Counted from the first letter of the stretch, positions 1 through 10,675 are shown. The stretch: 64,000 nucleotides of DNA from Salvia splendens (GCF_004379255.2 NC_056041.1:17019559-17083558); one strand, 5' to 3'. The notes: a model not told the origin generated them from the letters alone. Numbers and translations are program-made.

Positions 1-599
1 GGTTCGATTTACTGAGGTAAATCTACGTCCACGGGAAGAAAAGAGGGCAGAGTTGTATTGCTTGATCTGTTTTCTACAGCTTACAATACAGACTTGCTAT
101 TTGATCTTTTATCTCTAGAGAGCTTAACAGAACTTAACCCTTCTCTATCAGATCTAAGTTCTATTTATACATTGAACCAAGATCGTGGCATGCAGCACCA
201 TTTACTAGGTAGTGGATGTCGTGGAGATCGTGGCGATCTTGCATGGGTCCACTATCCTGCATGAGTTACTGACTGCTTGACACCACTAAATAGATCGTGG
301 GTGTAGTGGAGGTGGAAATCCTGCATGAGTCCACTATCTCCTAGTTCGGTCGAATACTGAGACCGAACTGCTGAATTATTGCCGAGCAGCTTTTGCCGAT
401 CTGAGAGTAGAGCTTGATGCCGACCTGAGAGCAGAGTTTGATTGGTTGGCTTTTACCGAGCTGTAGGCTGGGGCCGAACTCTTTGGTTGTGCCGAACTGA
501 ACTCTGATACTCTTTAGTCATGCCGAACTGATACTCTTTCTTGGGCTTTAGGCTGATGGGCTTTACTGCTGTTGGGCTTGTTTAGTACGTACTCCATCA
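1..599 (-). repeat. 3' LTR of the gypsy element, partial
   Basis: It matches 6769-7367 base for base except at position 158. It ends in CA at 598-599 on the plus strand, and a C-rich tract (polypurine on the minus strand) follows directly. Its outer end lies before the window. Confidence 0.93.
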
Positions 600-616
600 C
601 TACCCCCCCCCCCGAA
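600..616 (-). other. Polypurine tract of the gypsy element
   Basis: A run of 11 C residues on the plus strand (G-run on the minus strand) lies next to the inner edge of the 3' LTR. This is where plus-strand DNA synthesis primes in LTR elements. Confidence 0.75.
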
Positions 617-717
617 AAGCGAAGTGAATCACTTCGGCATTCTGGATAAAGGTACGGGGTAAGTTGATGTTTGTCCTCGGTCTTATGAAGTGAACTCTTC
701 TTTGACCGGACTTGGTT

Positions 718-1063
718 TGTGTCCTAATTTGGCGAGTTTTATCGCTCGGATCGGACTTTCCGTTGTCCTAATTTGGGGATCGGACTTTCCCTTGTCCTAA
801 TTCGGCGAGTTTTATCGCGTGGATCGGACTTTCCCTTGTCCTAATTCAGGCAAGTTTTATCGCGTGAATCGGACTTTTGTTGCAGTTCGTTTCAGACGAA
901 GTGCTTGATTTTTAAGCTAAATTGTGGTCTTGTATCCTCTTTAGAAGCTTGGACTTCACAATCGTTGGCTTATTGCAGTTCGTTTCAGACGAACTGCTTG
1001 TTTAAGCTGAATTGTGGTCTTGTATCCTCTTTAGAAGCTTTGACTCACAATCGTTGGCTTGTA
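718..1063. repeat. Two families of tandem repeats between integrase and 3' LTR
   Basis: Positions 718-877 hold about four irregular copies of a unit built on GTCCTAATTTGGCGAG followed by GGATCGGACTTTCC. Positions 879-973 and 974-1063 are two copies of a unit of about 90-95 bp that starts TTGCAGTTCGTTTCAGACGA. The stretch between the integrase stop and the LTR otherwise has no coding content. Tandem repeats in this 3' region are common in Tat elements. Confidence 0.75.
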
Positions 1064-1246
1064 TATGTTCTAAGAAGGGGATCAGCCTTCGAAGAACAAG
1101 ATACCTCAGTAACATTTGTAAGAGACGACACGCACAGAGACAGACAAAACACACAGACAAAACGCACAGAGACAAACAAAGACCAAGCAAACCAAAGAAA
1201 GCACATTGACCGAACAGGACTCAAGACTGACTGACCGGACTGTCTC

Positions 1247-3619
1247 TTACAAATGGAACTTCTTGAGGTTGGAAATGTGCCATGTTCGGGGTACCTGTTC
1301 TCCTGACATGTGAGCCAATTTGTAAGACCCTTTGCCGAGGACTTCTGACACCCGATACGGACCTTCCCATGTGGGTTCGAGCTTGCCCAGCTTTTCTGCT
1401 CGGCTTACTTCGTTGTTTCTCAAGATGAGATCTCCCACTTGAAATTGCAGCTTCTTCACCCTTTGGTTGTAATACCGGGCTACTTGCTCCTTGTACTTGG
1501 CTGCTTTTATGCATGCCAATTCTCTTCTTTCTTCGGCAAGATCTAGCTCGGCTCTCAGTCCGTCGTCATTCATTTCTGCTGAGAAATTTAGAGTTCGGGG
1601 ACTGGGTATGCCGATCTCCACCGGAATCACGGCTTCAGTGCCGTACACAAGACTGTACGGAGTTTCACCGTTGGAGGTTGTGGGTGTAGTTCGGTAGGAC
1701 CATAGGACTTGAGGGAGATTTTCTACCCATTGTCCTTTGGCTTGTTCTAATCGAGCTTTTAACCCTTTCACCAGGATACGATTTGTTACCTCCGTTTGTC
1801 CGTTTGCTTGTGGATGAGAGACCGAAGTGAACCGCTGTTGAATATTCAGCTCTTGGCACCAATTCTTGAACGTCTTGTCGGTGAACTGAGTCCCGTTATC
1901 CGAGATGAGGATGTGGGGTATGCCAAATCGGCACACTATGTTCTTCCAGACGAAATCCAATGCCTTCGAGCTCGTTATCGTAGCTAATGGTTCAGCTTCC
2001 ACCCACTTTGTAAAGTAGTCCACGGCAACGATTAGGAATTTTATTTGCCGAGGAGCTTGTGGTAGTGGTCCTACTATGTCTATACCCCATTGCATAAAAG
2101 GCCAAGGGCTTTGCATAGTGGATAGATCGGTCTGCGGCATCCTTGGGATATTTGCATGGATTTGGCACTTCGGGCATGTCTTGACGAGCTGCACTGCTTC
2201 TTGTACCAAGGTTGGCCAATAATATCCCCATCTCAGAACTTTTTTAGCTAAAGCTCTGGCTCCGATGTGGCTACCGCACGATCCTTCATGAACTTCTCTG
2301 AGGATGTAGTCCGTCTCTTCTGGTCCTACGCACCGCAATAACGGCTGGAGGTAAGACTTTCTAAAGAGGACTCCTTCATGAAGTTCGTACCGAAGTGCTC
2401 GGCACGTGATCTTCCGAGCTTCTCTCTTATCCTCGGGCAATTGTCCTTGATCCAGATACTGCAAGATCGGCGTCATCCAGTTCGGCGAGCTGGATACTGA
2501 ATGTACCTCGGCTTCATCAATGCTTCGATGCATTAATTCTTCCGCCTTTGAGCTCGGAGCTGAGGCCAACTTACTTAAGGTATCTGCTCGGCTATTTTCC
2601 GCTCTGGGAATGCGGATTATCCGAAAATAGGAGAAACTTCGGCTGATGCTTTGCGCTTTGTCCAAATACTTCTTCATTCTCTCGTCACGAGCTTCACTTG
2701 TACCCAACATGTGATTTACTATGACTTGTGAATCACAATGGACTTTGAGAGATTTGACGAGCAGACTTTGCGCTAACTGGAGTCCGGCCAGGAGGGCTTC
2801 GTACTCGGCTTCATTATTAGTAGTGGGGAATAGGAACCGAAGTGAGTAGGTTACCTCGTGTCCGTCGGGAGCGACAAGTAAAATACCAGCTCCACTTCCC
2901 ACCTTGTTTGAAGCTCCATCTACGAATCCGCTCCAGCAGTCCGGCGGCTCTACTTCGGATTCCAAGGGCTGTGCTAGTTCGGCATTGGCAGAATTCTTCT
3001 GTTCGGCAATAACAGGAATTGCTTGATCGTTCTTTGCTTCTGCAAGAAAATCTGCCAAGGCTTGTCCCTTGATGGCTTTCCGAGGTAGATATTCAATTGT
3101 GTGTTCTCCCAACTCTATAGCCCACTTGGCGATTCTGCCTGATGCTTCTGGTTTGGTCAACACTTGCCGAAGTGGCAGATCAGTTAAGACGCATACCTTG
3201 TGAGCATAGAAGTATGGCCGCAGTCTCCTTGCTGCATTTACTAATGCCAGAGCAATCTTTTCCAGAGGTTGATACCTGGTTTCTGGACCTCTTAATGCTC
3301 GGCTTGTAAAATAGATGGGAAGCTGCTTTAGGCCTTCTTCTCGTACAAGCACCGCGCTGATGGTTTGATCCGATGCCGCTAAGTATAAGAATATTACTTC
3401 GGCTTCGGTTGGAGCAGAGAGAATAGGAAGCTCGGCTAGATAACTTTTGAGCTCGTCAAAGGCCTTTTTCTGCTCGGCTCCCCACTCGAACTTTGGTGCC
3501 TTTTTTAACACTTTGAAGAACGGCAGTTGCTTTTCGGCTGCTTGGGAAAGGAATCTATTCAATGCGGCTAGACATCCAGTTAGTCTTTGCACATCGTGTA
3601 TGGACTTCGGCATCGCCAT
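1247..3619 (-). CDS. RNase H, second RNase H and integrase part of gypsy pol
   Basis: 790 residues in the same frame as the upstream RT and gag frames. It begins with the RT thumb/RNase H start (PKSIHDVQRLTG, then DQTISAVLV). A second RNase H-like domain follows at about residues 230-350, with GFVDGASNKVGSGAG, NNEAEYEALLAGL, CDSQ and RADTLSKLA. The integrase follows with an HHCC zinc finger (about 440-490, ending CPKC), then the core with GIDIVGPLP, ISDNGTQF and HPQANGQTE, which supply the DDE residues. A WEGPYRV motif near the C terminus resembles the GPY/F module. The methionine at 3619 is only the first ATG after an in-frame TGA at 3668-3670, so this is the tail of pol and not a separate gene. 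Confidence 0.92.
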   Translation of the reverse strand: MAMPKSIHDVQRLTGCLAALNRFLSQAAEKQLPFFKVLKKAPKFEWGAEQKKAFDELKSYLAELPILSAPTEAEVIFLYLAASDQTISAVLVREEGLKQLPIYFTSRALRGPETRYQPLEKIALALVNAARRLRPYFYAHKVCVLTDLPLRQVLTKPEASGRIAKWAIELGEHTIEYLPRKAIKGQALADFLAEAKNDQAIPVIAEQKNSANAELAQPLESEVEPPDCWSGFVDGASNKVGSGAGILLVAPDGHEVTYSLRFLFPTTNNEAEYEALLAGLQLAQSLLVKSLKVHCDSQVIVNHMLGTSEARDERMKKYLDKAQSISRSFSYFRIIRIPRAENSRADTLSKLASAPSSKAEELMHRSIDEAEVHSVSSSPNWMTPILQYLDQGQLPEDKREARKITCRALRYELHEGVLFRKSYLQPLLRCVGPEETDYILREVHEGSCGSHIGARALAKKVLRWGYYWPTLVQEAVQLVKTCPKCQIHANIPRMPQTDLSTMQSPWPFMQWGIDIVGPLPQAPRQIKFLIVAVDYFTKWVEAEPLATITSSKALDFVWKNIVCRFGIPHILISDNGTQFTDKTFKNWCQELNIQQRFTSVSHPQANGQTEVTNRILVKGLKARLEQAKGQWVENLPQVLWSYRTTPTTSNGETPYSLVYGTEAVIPVEIGIPSPRTLNFSAEMNDDGLRAELDLAEERRELACIKAAKYKEQVARYYNQRVKKLQFQVGDLILRNNEVSRAEKLGKLEPTWEGPYRVSEVLGKGSYKLAHMSGEQVPRTWHISNLKKFHL

Positions 3620-3667
3620 GTTCTGAATAACTTGAACTTTTGAGGGATTTGCCTTGAGTCCGTCCTT

Positions 3668-4510
3668 TCAAACCCAACAACCCAGAAATTTTTCCGAATC
3701 TACCAAAAAGGTACATTTTTGGGGGTTGAGTTTGAGGTTGGCTTTTCGGAGCACGTCGAGAGTGGATTTGAGGTTGTCTTCGTACTCCAAAGTGCTTTTG
3801 CTTTTGACAACTATGTCGTCGACATACACTTCAACCTGTTTTCCGATTAGGTGCCGAAAAAGCTTGTCTACCATCCTTTGATAAGTGGCTCCGGCATTCT
3901 TTAAACCGAATGGCATCTTTTTATAAGCAAAAATGCTGAAATCGGTAATGAAAGCTGTTTTCGGAGCGTCACTCTCATCCATCAACACTTGGTGATATCC
4001 TTTGTATAAATCAAGAAAACAGAAAATTTCGAAGCCGATCAAAGCTTCTACTTTTTTATCTATATTCGGAAGGGGATAGCAATCTTTAGGACAGTGCTTG
4101 TTTAGATCGGTAAAATCTATGCACATCCGCCATCCTCCTTCTTTTTTCTTGATCATCACCGGATTGGCCACCCAAGAAGGATATTTCACCTCGAATAGTA
4201 CATCCGCTTTTAGTAATTGGCGGACTTCGTCATGGATGACTTGGCTTCTTTCTGCCGCAAAGAGTCTTTGCTTCTGTTTTACTGGCCGGATTGAAGGATC
4301 AATATTTAACCGATGAGTGATTACCTCGGGGGGCACTCCGGTCATGTCCAACGGAGACCATGCAAAGACATCTTTGTACTCCTTGAGGAGCTGAATGGTC
4401 TTTTCCCGGAGTAGAGGCGTTCCTGCGAAGCCGATCTTGACCGTTCTGGATGGATCATCTTCGTATAACTGAACGGTCATTGAGTTCGGCTCTGAAGTGA
4501 CTTCGGTCAT
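3668..4510 (-). CDS. Reverse transcriptase part of gypsy pol, ended by an in-frame TGA
   Basis: 280 residues. The polymerase core is clear: PSWVANPVMIKKKEGGWRMC, the FLDLYKGYHQ motif with its catalytic Asp, MPFGLKNAGATYQR, and YVDD with the catalytic Asp pair. The frame ends just after FLGCWV, where this family continues through GLKANPSKV into the connection domain. Those residues are in fact encoded immediately past the TGA in the same frame. The stop at 3668-3670 is therefore a premature nonsense codon inside RT. Its context (TGA then AAG) is not a known leaky one. The first ATG at 4510 lies 12 codons after the gag stop, so translation probably enters from gag. Confidence 0.92.
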   Translation of the reverse strand: MTEVTSEPNSMTVQLYEDDPSRTVKIGFAGTPLLREKTIQLLKEYKDVFAWSPLDMTGVPPEVITHRLNIDPSIRPVKQKQRLFAAERSQVIHDEVRQLLKADVLFEVKYPSWVANPVMIKKKEGGWRMCIDFTDLNKHCPKDCYPLPNIDKKVEALIGFEIFCFLDLYKGYHQVLMDESDAPKTAFITDFSIFAYKKMPFGLKNAGATYQRMVDKLFRHLIGKQVEVYVDDIVVKSKSTLEYEDNLKSTLDVLRKANLKLNPQKCTFLVDSEKFLGCWV

Positions 4511-4543
4511 CTCGCTTGCCTCTGACTCCGGTTGCTGTGATTG

Positions 4544-6622
4544 CTATGCTTGATGGTGCCGAACTGATTGCTCGGCACTTTTAAGCGCAATCTGCAGACA
4601 TTCTTTTGCTCTCTTTTGATCACCTCGGATGACCGCTATCCCACCTTTAGTGGGGATCTTGTTGGTGAGGTGATAAGTAGAGCAAACGGCCCGAACCGTG
4701 TTGAGCCAGTCTCTCCCCAGGATGATGTTGTACGGGGACCGAGCTTTCACCACAAAGAACTCGATCATCGTATTGGAGCTTGTAGGCGCTTTTCCCACCG
4801 TGATCGGAAGGCTGATAATACCTTCAGGGCGGGTGTCCTCCTGGGCGAAACTTTTCAGAGGAAGTGGAGCCGGACTGAGCCGAGCTGGATCCACTTCCAT
4901 TTTATCGAAACATTCTTTAAAAAGAATGCTGACTGACGCTCCTGTATCCACAAATACTCTGTGGATCAGTTTGTTTGCCACTCCGGCTTGAATGACAATA
5001 GCGTCTTGGTGAGGAGAGATGGCTGGGACGGGATCGGCATCTGAAAATGTAATCACTTCGTCTTTCTTCAGCCTTTTATGTGTTGGCTCCTCTTGATTGG
5101 AACCTCTGCGTTCTGCTTTTAGGGACGACTTAGTCTTCCCGGCAGGGAGAGCATCAATAGTCTGGATTACTCCATCATATTGCGGCTCGTCGTCGTCTTC
5201 GGGATCCTCATGCCTTTTCGGATCCTGAGGATTGCAGTTCGCACCTCTCTGCCTTTTGTTCTTTTTCGGCTGCTTGCTTTGGTATTTTTTTAACGTTCCT
5301 GTTTTCACAAGAACATCAATACCTGCAGCCAAATTTCGGCACTCCTCGGTATCGTGACCGTGGGCTTGATGGAAGGAGCAATATTGATCCTGAGGTCGCC
5401 GCGCGGCTGATTTCGTCATCCGCTTTGGTTTTTCGAACATATCGGAATGTAGTTCGAAAATTTCCGCTCTTGACTTGTTTAATGGTACGAACTGAGCGGG
5501 CGGCTTCTCAGGATTGAGACGTGGCCCCAATCTGCCTTGTACCGGTGCCCTTTGAATTCTTTCAAAAGGAGTTCGGCGAGGAAGCACCTGGCCGCTTTGA
5601 TCGGGCTTCTTTTTCTCTTCTCGGGATGAGCTGTCTAAAGACCGTTTTCGACGGTCTGCCTCATCCGCACGGGAAAACTGGTCCGCAATGTCCCACATTT
5701 CTTGAGCTGTTTGCGGACCGCACTCCACGAGCTTTCTGTAGAGAGCTCCGGGCAGGATTCCATTTTGGAATGCCGAAATGACAAGTAGATCGTTGAGATC
5801 ATCTACTTGTAGGCATTCCTTGTGGAATCTCGTCATGAAGTCGCTGATCTTTTCGTCGCGACCTTGACGTATAGAAAGCAGCTGAGCCGAAGTGATCCGG
5901 GCTTCCGCTTTCTGAAAGAACCTCCTGTGGAAAGCATCCATTAGATCTCGGTAAGATCTAATGCTGCCTTGGGGGAGGCTATCGAACCACCTTCTCGCGT
6001 TCCCGATAAGCAGCTCGGGGAACAGCTTGCACATATGGACCTCATTGAGACCCTGGTTCGCCATGTTATACTGATAGCGTCCCAGGAAGTCATGAGGATC
6101 CACCAACCCGTCATAAGTCATTGACGGTGTCCGGTAGTTCCGCGGCAAAGGAGTTCGGGTGATATCGTCCGAGAACGGAGTCTTTAATGCTCCGTACATG
6201 GCGAACCCGACATCTCTTCGGTACGGAGGAGATGGAGTTCTCCTGTGGTTCCGGTACCGAGGAGGAACAGGAACATGTCGGGGTTGAGGATTCTTTCTCC
6301 TGGAAGACACGTCACTACTGCGGTAGTGACTTTCATGTCTGGATGAGGAGGGAGAATCCGCCGTTGTCTTCTCCGGCTGTTGGCTCTTCTGCAGGAAGGT
6401 TAAGAACTCATCCTGCTTCTCAGCCAAGAACAGCTTGACAGCTTCATTTAAATCGGGCTGCTGGGAAGACTCGGTGCGATCTCTCCTGGAGTGGCTTGTT
6501 CCTTCTTCGTGAGAACCGGAGGTAGATGTCTCCCGAGGCCGTTTTTCAGACCTGCGAGCTGGACTAGCTTCCTCACGGTTATCACGAACGGTATTACGGG
6601 TAGTATGTGATCTGGTATGCAT
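4544..6622 (-). CDS. Gag-protease polyprotein of the gypsy element
   Basis: 692 residues. A charged Arg/Ser-rich N terminus is followed by the retrotransposon gag domain at about residues 175-290 (NARRWFDSLP, AFHRRFF). A zinc-knuckle-like motif CSFHQAHGHDTEEC lies near 430-445; its second ligand is His instead of Cys. The aspartic protease with FVDTGASVSILF lies near 565 and ILGRDWL further on. The start was taken at the first ATG after the leader. The frame ends at TAG (4544-4546) directly followed by CAA TCA, and the same frame stays open into pol. Confidence 0.9.
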   Translation of the reverse strand: MHTRSHTTRNTVRDNREEASPARRSEKRPRETSTSGSHEEGTSHSRRDRTESSQQPDLNEAVKLFLAEKQDEFLTFLQKSQQPEKTTADSPSSSRHESHYRSSDVSSRRKNPQPRHVPVPPRYRNHRRTPSPPYRRDVGFAMYGALKTPFSDDITRTPLPRNYRTPSMTYDGLVDPHDFLGRYQYNMANQGLNEVHMCKLFPELLIGNARRWFDSLPQGSIRSYRDLMDAFHRRFFQKAEARITSAQLLSIRQGRDEKISDFMTRFHKECLQVDDLNDLLVISAFQNGILPGALYRKLVECGPQTAQEMWDIADQFSRADEADRRKRSLDSSSREEKKKPDQSGQVLPRRTPFERIQRAPVQGRLGPRLNPEKPPAQFVPLNKSRAEIFELHSDMFEKPKRMTKSAARRPQDQYCSFHQAHGHDTEECRNLAAGIDVLVKTGTLKKYQSKQPKKNKRQRGANCNPQDPKRHEDPEDDDEPQYDGVIQTIDALPAGKTKSSLKAERRGSNQEEPTHKRLKKDEVITFSDADPVPAISPHQDAIVIQAGVANKLIHRVFVDTGASVSILFKECFDKMEVDPARLSPAPLPLKSFAQEDTRPEGIISLPITVGKAPTSSNTMIEFFVVKARSPYNIILGRDWLNTVRAVCSTYHLTNKIPTKGGIAVIRGDQKRAKECLQIALKSAEQSVRHHQA

Positions 6623-6679
6623 TTTTTTGGGGTGGAAAAAGGGTCAAAAATTCGCTTTATCACAAATTTGGTTCTCTGT

Positions 6680-6697
6680 TTCCCACAGACGGCGCCA
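6680..6697 (-). other. Primer binding site of the gypsy element
   Basis: On the minus strand TGGCGCCGTCTGTGGGAA lies one base inside the 5' LTR. Its first nine bases match the 3' end of plant tRNA-Asp as I recall it; the rest does not. Confidence 0.75.
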
Positions 6698-6698
6698 G

Positions 6699-7367
6699 TG
6701 ATGAATCCGCGAATTTCTGATGGTGATGAATGCAGGAAAATGCAGATCACGACACAGAGAATTTACGTGGTTCGATTTACTGAGGTAAATCTACGTCCAC
6801 GGGAAGAAAAGAGGGCAGAGTTGTATTGCTTGATCTGTTTTCTACAGCTTACAATACAGACTTGCTATTTGATCTTTTATCTCTAGAGAGCTTAACAGAA
6901 CTTAACCCTTCTCTATCAGATCTAAATTCTATTTATACATTGAACCAAGATCGTGGCATGCAGCACCATTTACTAGGTAGTGGATGTCGTGGAGATCGTG
7001 GCGATCTTGCATGGGTCCACTATCCTGCATGAGTTACTGACTGCTTGACACCACTAAATAGATCGTGGGTGTAGTGGAGGTGGAAATCCTGCATGAGTCC
7101 ACTATCTCCTAGTTCGGTCGAATACTGAGACCGAACTGCTGAATTATTGCCGAGCAGCTTTTGCCGATCTGAGAGTAGAGCTTGATGCCGACCTGAGAGC
7201 AGAGTTTGATTGGTTGGCTTTTACCGAGCTGTAGGCTGGGGCCGAACTCTTTGGTTGTGCCGAACTGAACTCTGATACTCTTTAGTCATGCCGAACTGAT
7301 ACTCTTTCTTGGGCTTTAGGCTGATGGGCTTTACTGCTGTTGGGCTTGTTTAGTACGTACTCCATCA
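6699..7367 (-). repeat. 5' LTR of the gypsy element, complete
   Basis: 669 bp bounded by TG at 6699-6700 and CA at 7366-7367. It matches the partial 3' LTR over its outer 599 bases. The boundary is set by the primer binding site on one side and by the loss of identity after 7367 on the other. Confidence 0.92.
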
Positions 7368-7542
7368 ATATTCTACCGTCTACAAGTAATAGAAATTATA
7401 CTACTCCAATTTTGTTCCAAGAAGATGTTTCACTTTCTATTTTCCATATATCCTAAGTGAAAATGTCATACTTCTAATTTCAGACCTAAACCCCTTCATT
7501 TCTCCTATAAACTTTTGAGGAAATATTTGTTTTCAAAGTTTA

Positions 7543-8550
7543 TGTTGGAGAAAATGCTAATTGACGAATCTAATCAAATCTTATGATTTCGAATCCTGAT
7601 GTACTCCGATCTTGAGTCATGGATTGCCCTAACTATGTGGAGGACACCATCCCCACCACGGTGTGATGCGAATCCGGGTAGTGCTAAACCAAGGAAAGTG
7701 AGGTGAAAGAGGTGACAATGAGCCAAGACGCAACTGGGGTCAGATTCGAGCAACGATTCGCCTATCTATATGATGTCCAAATGCTATTCAAAGACTACAA
7801 TTGTCTTCATCGTCGAAAGAGCTTCGCGTGAGTATCTTGCACGACTCAATCGGAGCTCGGATGAGGAAGTTATGGTCATTTTACGAAAGTCGCGCAGTCA
7901 AGCAAAGGAGGCTCCAGAGAGTTCACGCGGGCGGGTGCTTTCGTGCATCACAACACCCGACCGGGTGTTTTGTGTCCGGGAAGAATTCAAAAGGCTGGAT
8001 TTTGAATTATTTTAAGTGTCTTTTCATATTCTAACCCTAGTTTGAGTGAACTTTCATCTCCCACATCTATAAATAGGGTATTTTGTATCATCTGTAATAG
8101 ATTAAGATTAGATTTGAGTTTAGATAAAAGAGTGTCACCTTTGTGAGAGTCCCTCCCCATGTTGGGTGAGATGAATGTTTGGAAAAATCCATGGCCGGGC
8201 TATGGTTACTTTGTGGTTGGCCCAGGGTTAGCCACTTGGTAAATTCACAACTAGCACCATATAGCTAGTGGCAGAGCTTGAGTGAGAGTATACCCTAGGG
8301 GCGGAGCTCGAACGAAAGTATACCCTAGTGTCGTGTAGCTAGCGAGTGAGTCGATATAAATGGTTACTTGGATGAAAGTTGCCAAGGGTTGCCATCATCT
8401 TTTTGGTGGAGGTCCTTCGGTTTTCAAGAGGTCATTTGTTCACTCCTCAATTTCTTCCATTTCGATCCCCTTCGTCCATTCTATTTTGTTCTATATTTTT
8501 GTGGGATGGAACACCTATCATTTTTAGTGTAATATTTATTTAAGTTTCAA
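7543..8550 (+). mobile_element. LTR-like non-coding sequence, possible solo LTR
   Basis: No coding content. The stretch is GC-richer than its surroundings, contains a TATA-like CTATAAATAG near 8070, and resembles LTR sequences I recall from Lamiales. The 10-mer TATGTTGGAG occurs at 7541-7550 and again at 8551-8560, framing almost exactly 1 kb, but I could not confirm a matching TG...CA pair with a 5-bp duplication. The class is uncertain. Confidence 0.35.
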
Positions 8551-8560
8551 TGTATGTTGG

Positions 8561-9939
8561 AGTGTTTTTAGTTTGTAATTTTACAAGAACAAGTCTTGGG
8601 CTAATTTTGGAGATTCAGGTCACGGTGGCGGGTGGGAACAGTGGCTTACATGGACATATCCCATTTGTGGCTGATATGTCGTCCACACTTCCATTCTTCG
8701 GACCCTTCAGCCATTGCAACCACCCATCAAACTTCTTGAAAACATATTTGTACACCTCCATTCTTCGGAACCTAGCTTCCCCCATCACAACCACCCATCA
8801 ACTTCTTGACCACATATTTGTACTGGTTAAATGTGTAATTATTGTTAGATTTCGAAGAGTTGTCAGATGAGGAGGAGAGAGTCGACGAGGTGAAGGAATC
8901 CAAGAGGCCAAAGTTCAGTCTACTATCACCGGAGATGTCCATAATGTCAAGCCTAGAAAATGCATGAGAAACGTTGGGGGTGGCTTGTACGGAGGTTAAG
9001 AAGGTATTGAAGCACATTAGTTACAACCTCGATGATGAGGATCTCTCTCTTACAAGATGCAAACAAAATGAGGGTGAGATCTTTCAAATTTTTTATAAAT
9101 GTAGAAACACAGAAGGAAGTATCATCATGTAATAATGAAAATTTGGGTGCATTAATATGGGAGCTGCGTTACGTTGTTGAAGTACTCTAGTAGTCTACAA
9201 CTGATATCAATACACATGTATTTCCGTTTTGGTTCGTCCACAAAAATTAATCAATTTTTATTCATGATAAGTTTTTCCTCTAATATAATATTCTCTATTA
9301 ATAATATTTTAATTTTTTTTTCTGTCATAGTTAGCAAATTTACATTAAAGCATGCCGTGTATGGACTAAGGAACAAGAGTACAATTATACCCTCAAAATT
9401 AATTTTTTTGGTTATTGAATTATTATATTGATATAATAATATTAATTTTTATTTTGCCCTGAAACACAACCCACTCTTTTAATAAAGCGCAAAATTATGA
9501 CCCAATTTTCGCTTGTTTAGTAAGTTTGACAAAAAGATAAATTGTTGTAACTCTTGGATTACTTTGTTTATTTTTAGGATGTCCTCAAGTAAAAAAACAT
9601 ATTTAATATTGTTAAGTTAGTGTTACTTTTCACTTCGTGTTAAGATAGAATTCGAATATTGAAATCATTTTATAAACTTTATTGAAAGAATATATCAAAA
9701 TGCTGATTGTGGTGGTTGATATTTTTGTATTTGACTTTATGTTTTTGGTGCATGTCAATTGTCATAATGAACTGAGTGAGTAGTAAATAATCTTTAAATT
9801 AGATTTGATTAATCGTAACTATAAATTAATTCAGATATTTATTCCTATTCTTAGAAATGCGCCTCTTGTATATCTCCAGATCTTTGAATTATATTGTTGC
9901 CTATAATTTATTAACTATACCATATTTAAAAATTCGAAT
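8561..9939. other. Intergenic, no gene recognised
   Basis: AT-rich. The short open frames here have no recognisable domain. The phrase with CACCTCCATTCTTCGGA and CCACCCATCAA recurs loosely near 8690-8810, giving a small local repeat. I see nothing else that can be supported. Confidence 0.5.
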
Positions 9940-10149
9940 TTAAGCATCTCCAATGGCGGCTAGCGAACCGGCTAGCCGATTCCCGGCGCAGGCCGGTCCG
10001 CTCGCCAAACCATTGGAGTCGGCTAGCGCCAAATCGGCAAAAAAACCGGCGAGCGGACGCCGATTCTCGGGCGCTGGCCGATCCGCTCGCCGGTCGGCTG
10101 GCCGCCATTGTAGGCGGGCGATCGGCGAGCGATCGACCAACACTTTTTT

Positions 10150-10675
10150 TTATTTTCGAAACAACGACCTCAACTCGTCGCCCCTTTTCAACGAGCAGTG
10201 CCAGGGCGTCGGTCCGGCCATCAGTTTTATCGCCAACGGGAACCAACATGATATGGGCTACTACTTGGCGGATGGGATATACCCTAGGTGGTTCGTCTTT
10301 GTGAAGACGATCAGATGCGCATCAGATGAGAGGAATGCCTACTTTGTGGAAAGGCAGGAGTCGGCGCACGTGGAGCGCGCATTTGGTGTGTTCCAGTTTC
10401 GATGGACGGCAATTAGGGGTCCAACGCGTTTGTGGCATGTCGATTGCATTGCTGATATAATGTACGCATATATTATCCTGCACAACATGATTGTCGAAGA
10501 TGAAGGTGTACAACTGACTAGTTGGGCCAATGACGATGCTAATGAAGCCTGCCCAAGCCACGGCGTGGCCGCCCCCAACGTACGAAGGGGGTACCTCACG
10601 ATGAAGTCGGCCGCCTCAAGGCACATGCCGACATGCGCCAAGTGGATGCTCATATTCGACTCCAAAAGGATTTAA
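10150..10675 (+). pseudogene. Harbinger (HARBI1-like, DDE) transposase fragment
   Basis: The frame contains GYYLADGIYPRWFVFVKTI, then the QE..HVERAFGVFQFRW block and RLWHVDCIADIMYAYIILHNMIVEDE. These are the C-terminal signature of plant HARBI1-like DDE_Tnp_4 transposases. The open frame extends upstream to 9953, but that N-terminal stretch is a translation of the GC-rich subterminal repeat and not transposase. The N-terminal half with the first catalytic Asp and the partner MADF/Myb gene are absent, so it cannot encode a working enzyme. Confidence 0.85.

Larger units (their letters stand above)
1..7367 (-). mobile_element. Ty3/gypsy LTR retrotransposon, Tat-like, truncated by the window start
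   Basis: Read on the minus strand the order is 5' LTR (6699-7367), primer binding site, gag-protease, reverse transcriptase, RNase H, a second RNase H-like domain, integrase, a repeat-rich 3' region, polypurine tract, then the 3' LTR (1-599, cut by the window edge). The two LTRs align without gaps over the 599 visible bases. I found one difference, g at 158 against a at 6926, so the insertion is recent. The extra RNase H between RNase H and integrase is the known hallmark of the Tat lineage. The bases after the right LTR are ATATT, a possible target-site duplication, but its partner lies outside the window. Two in-frame stop codons divide the single coding frame into three. Confidence 0.93.

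Noticed and set aside
58..264. A 68-codon frame repeated at 6826-7032
   Set aside because: It lies wholly within the two LTR copies, has no domain and appears twice only because the LTR does.
10150..10675. A functional, domesticated HARBI1-like gene
   Set aside because: The N-terminal half and first catalytic Asp are missing, and the fragment lies within clear transposon ends.
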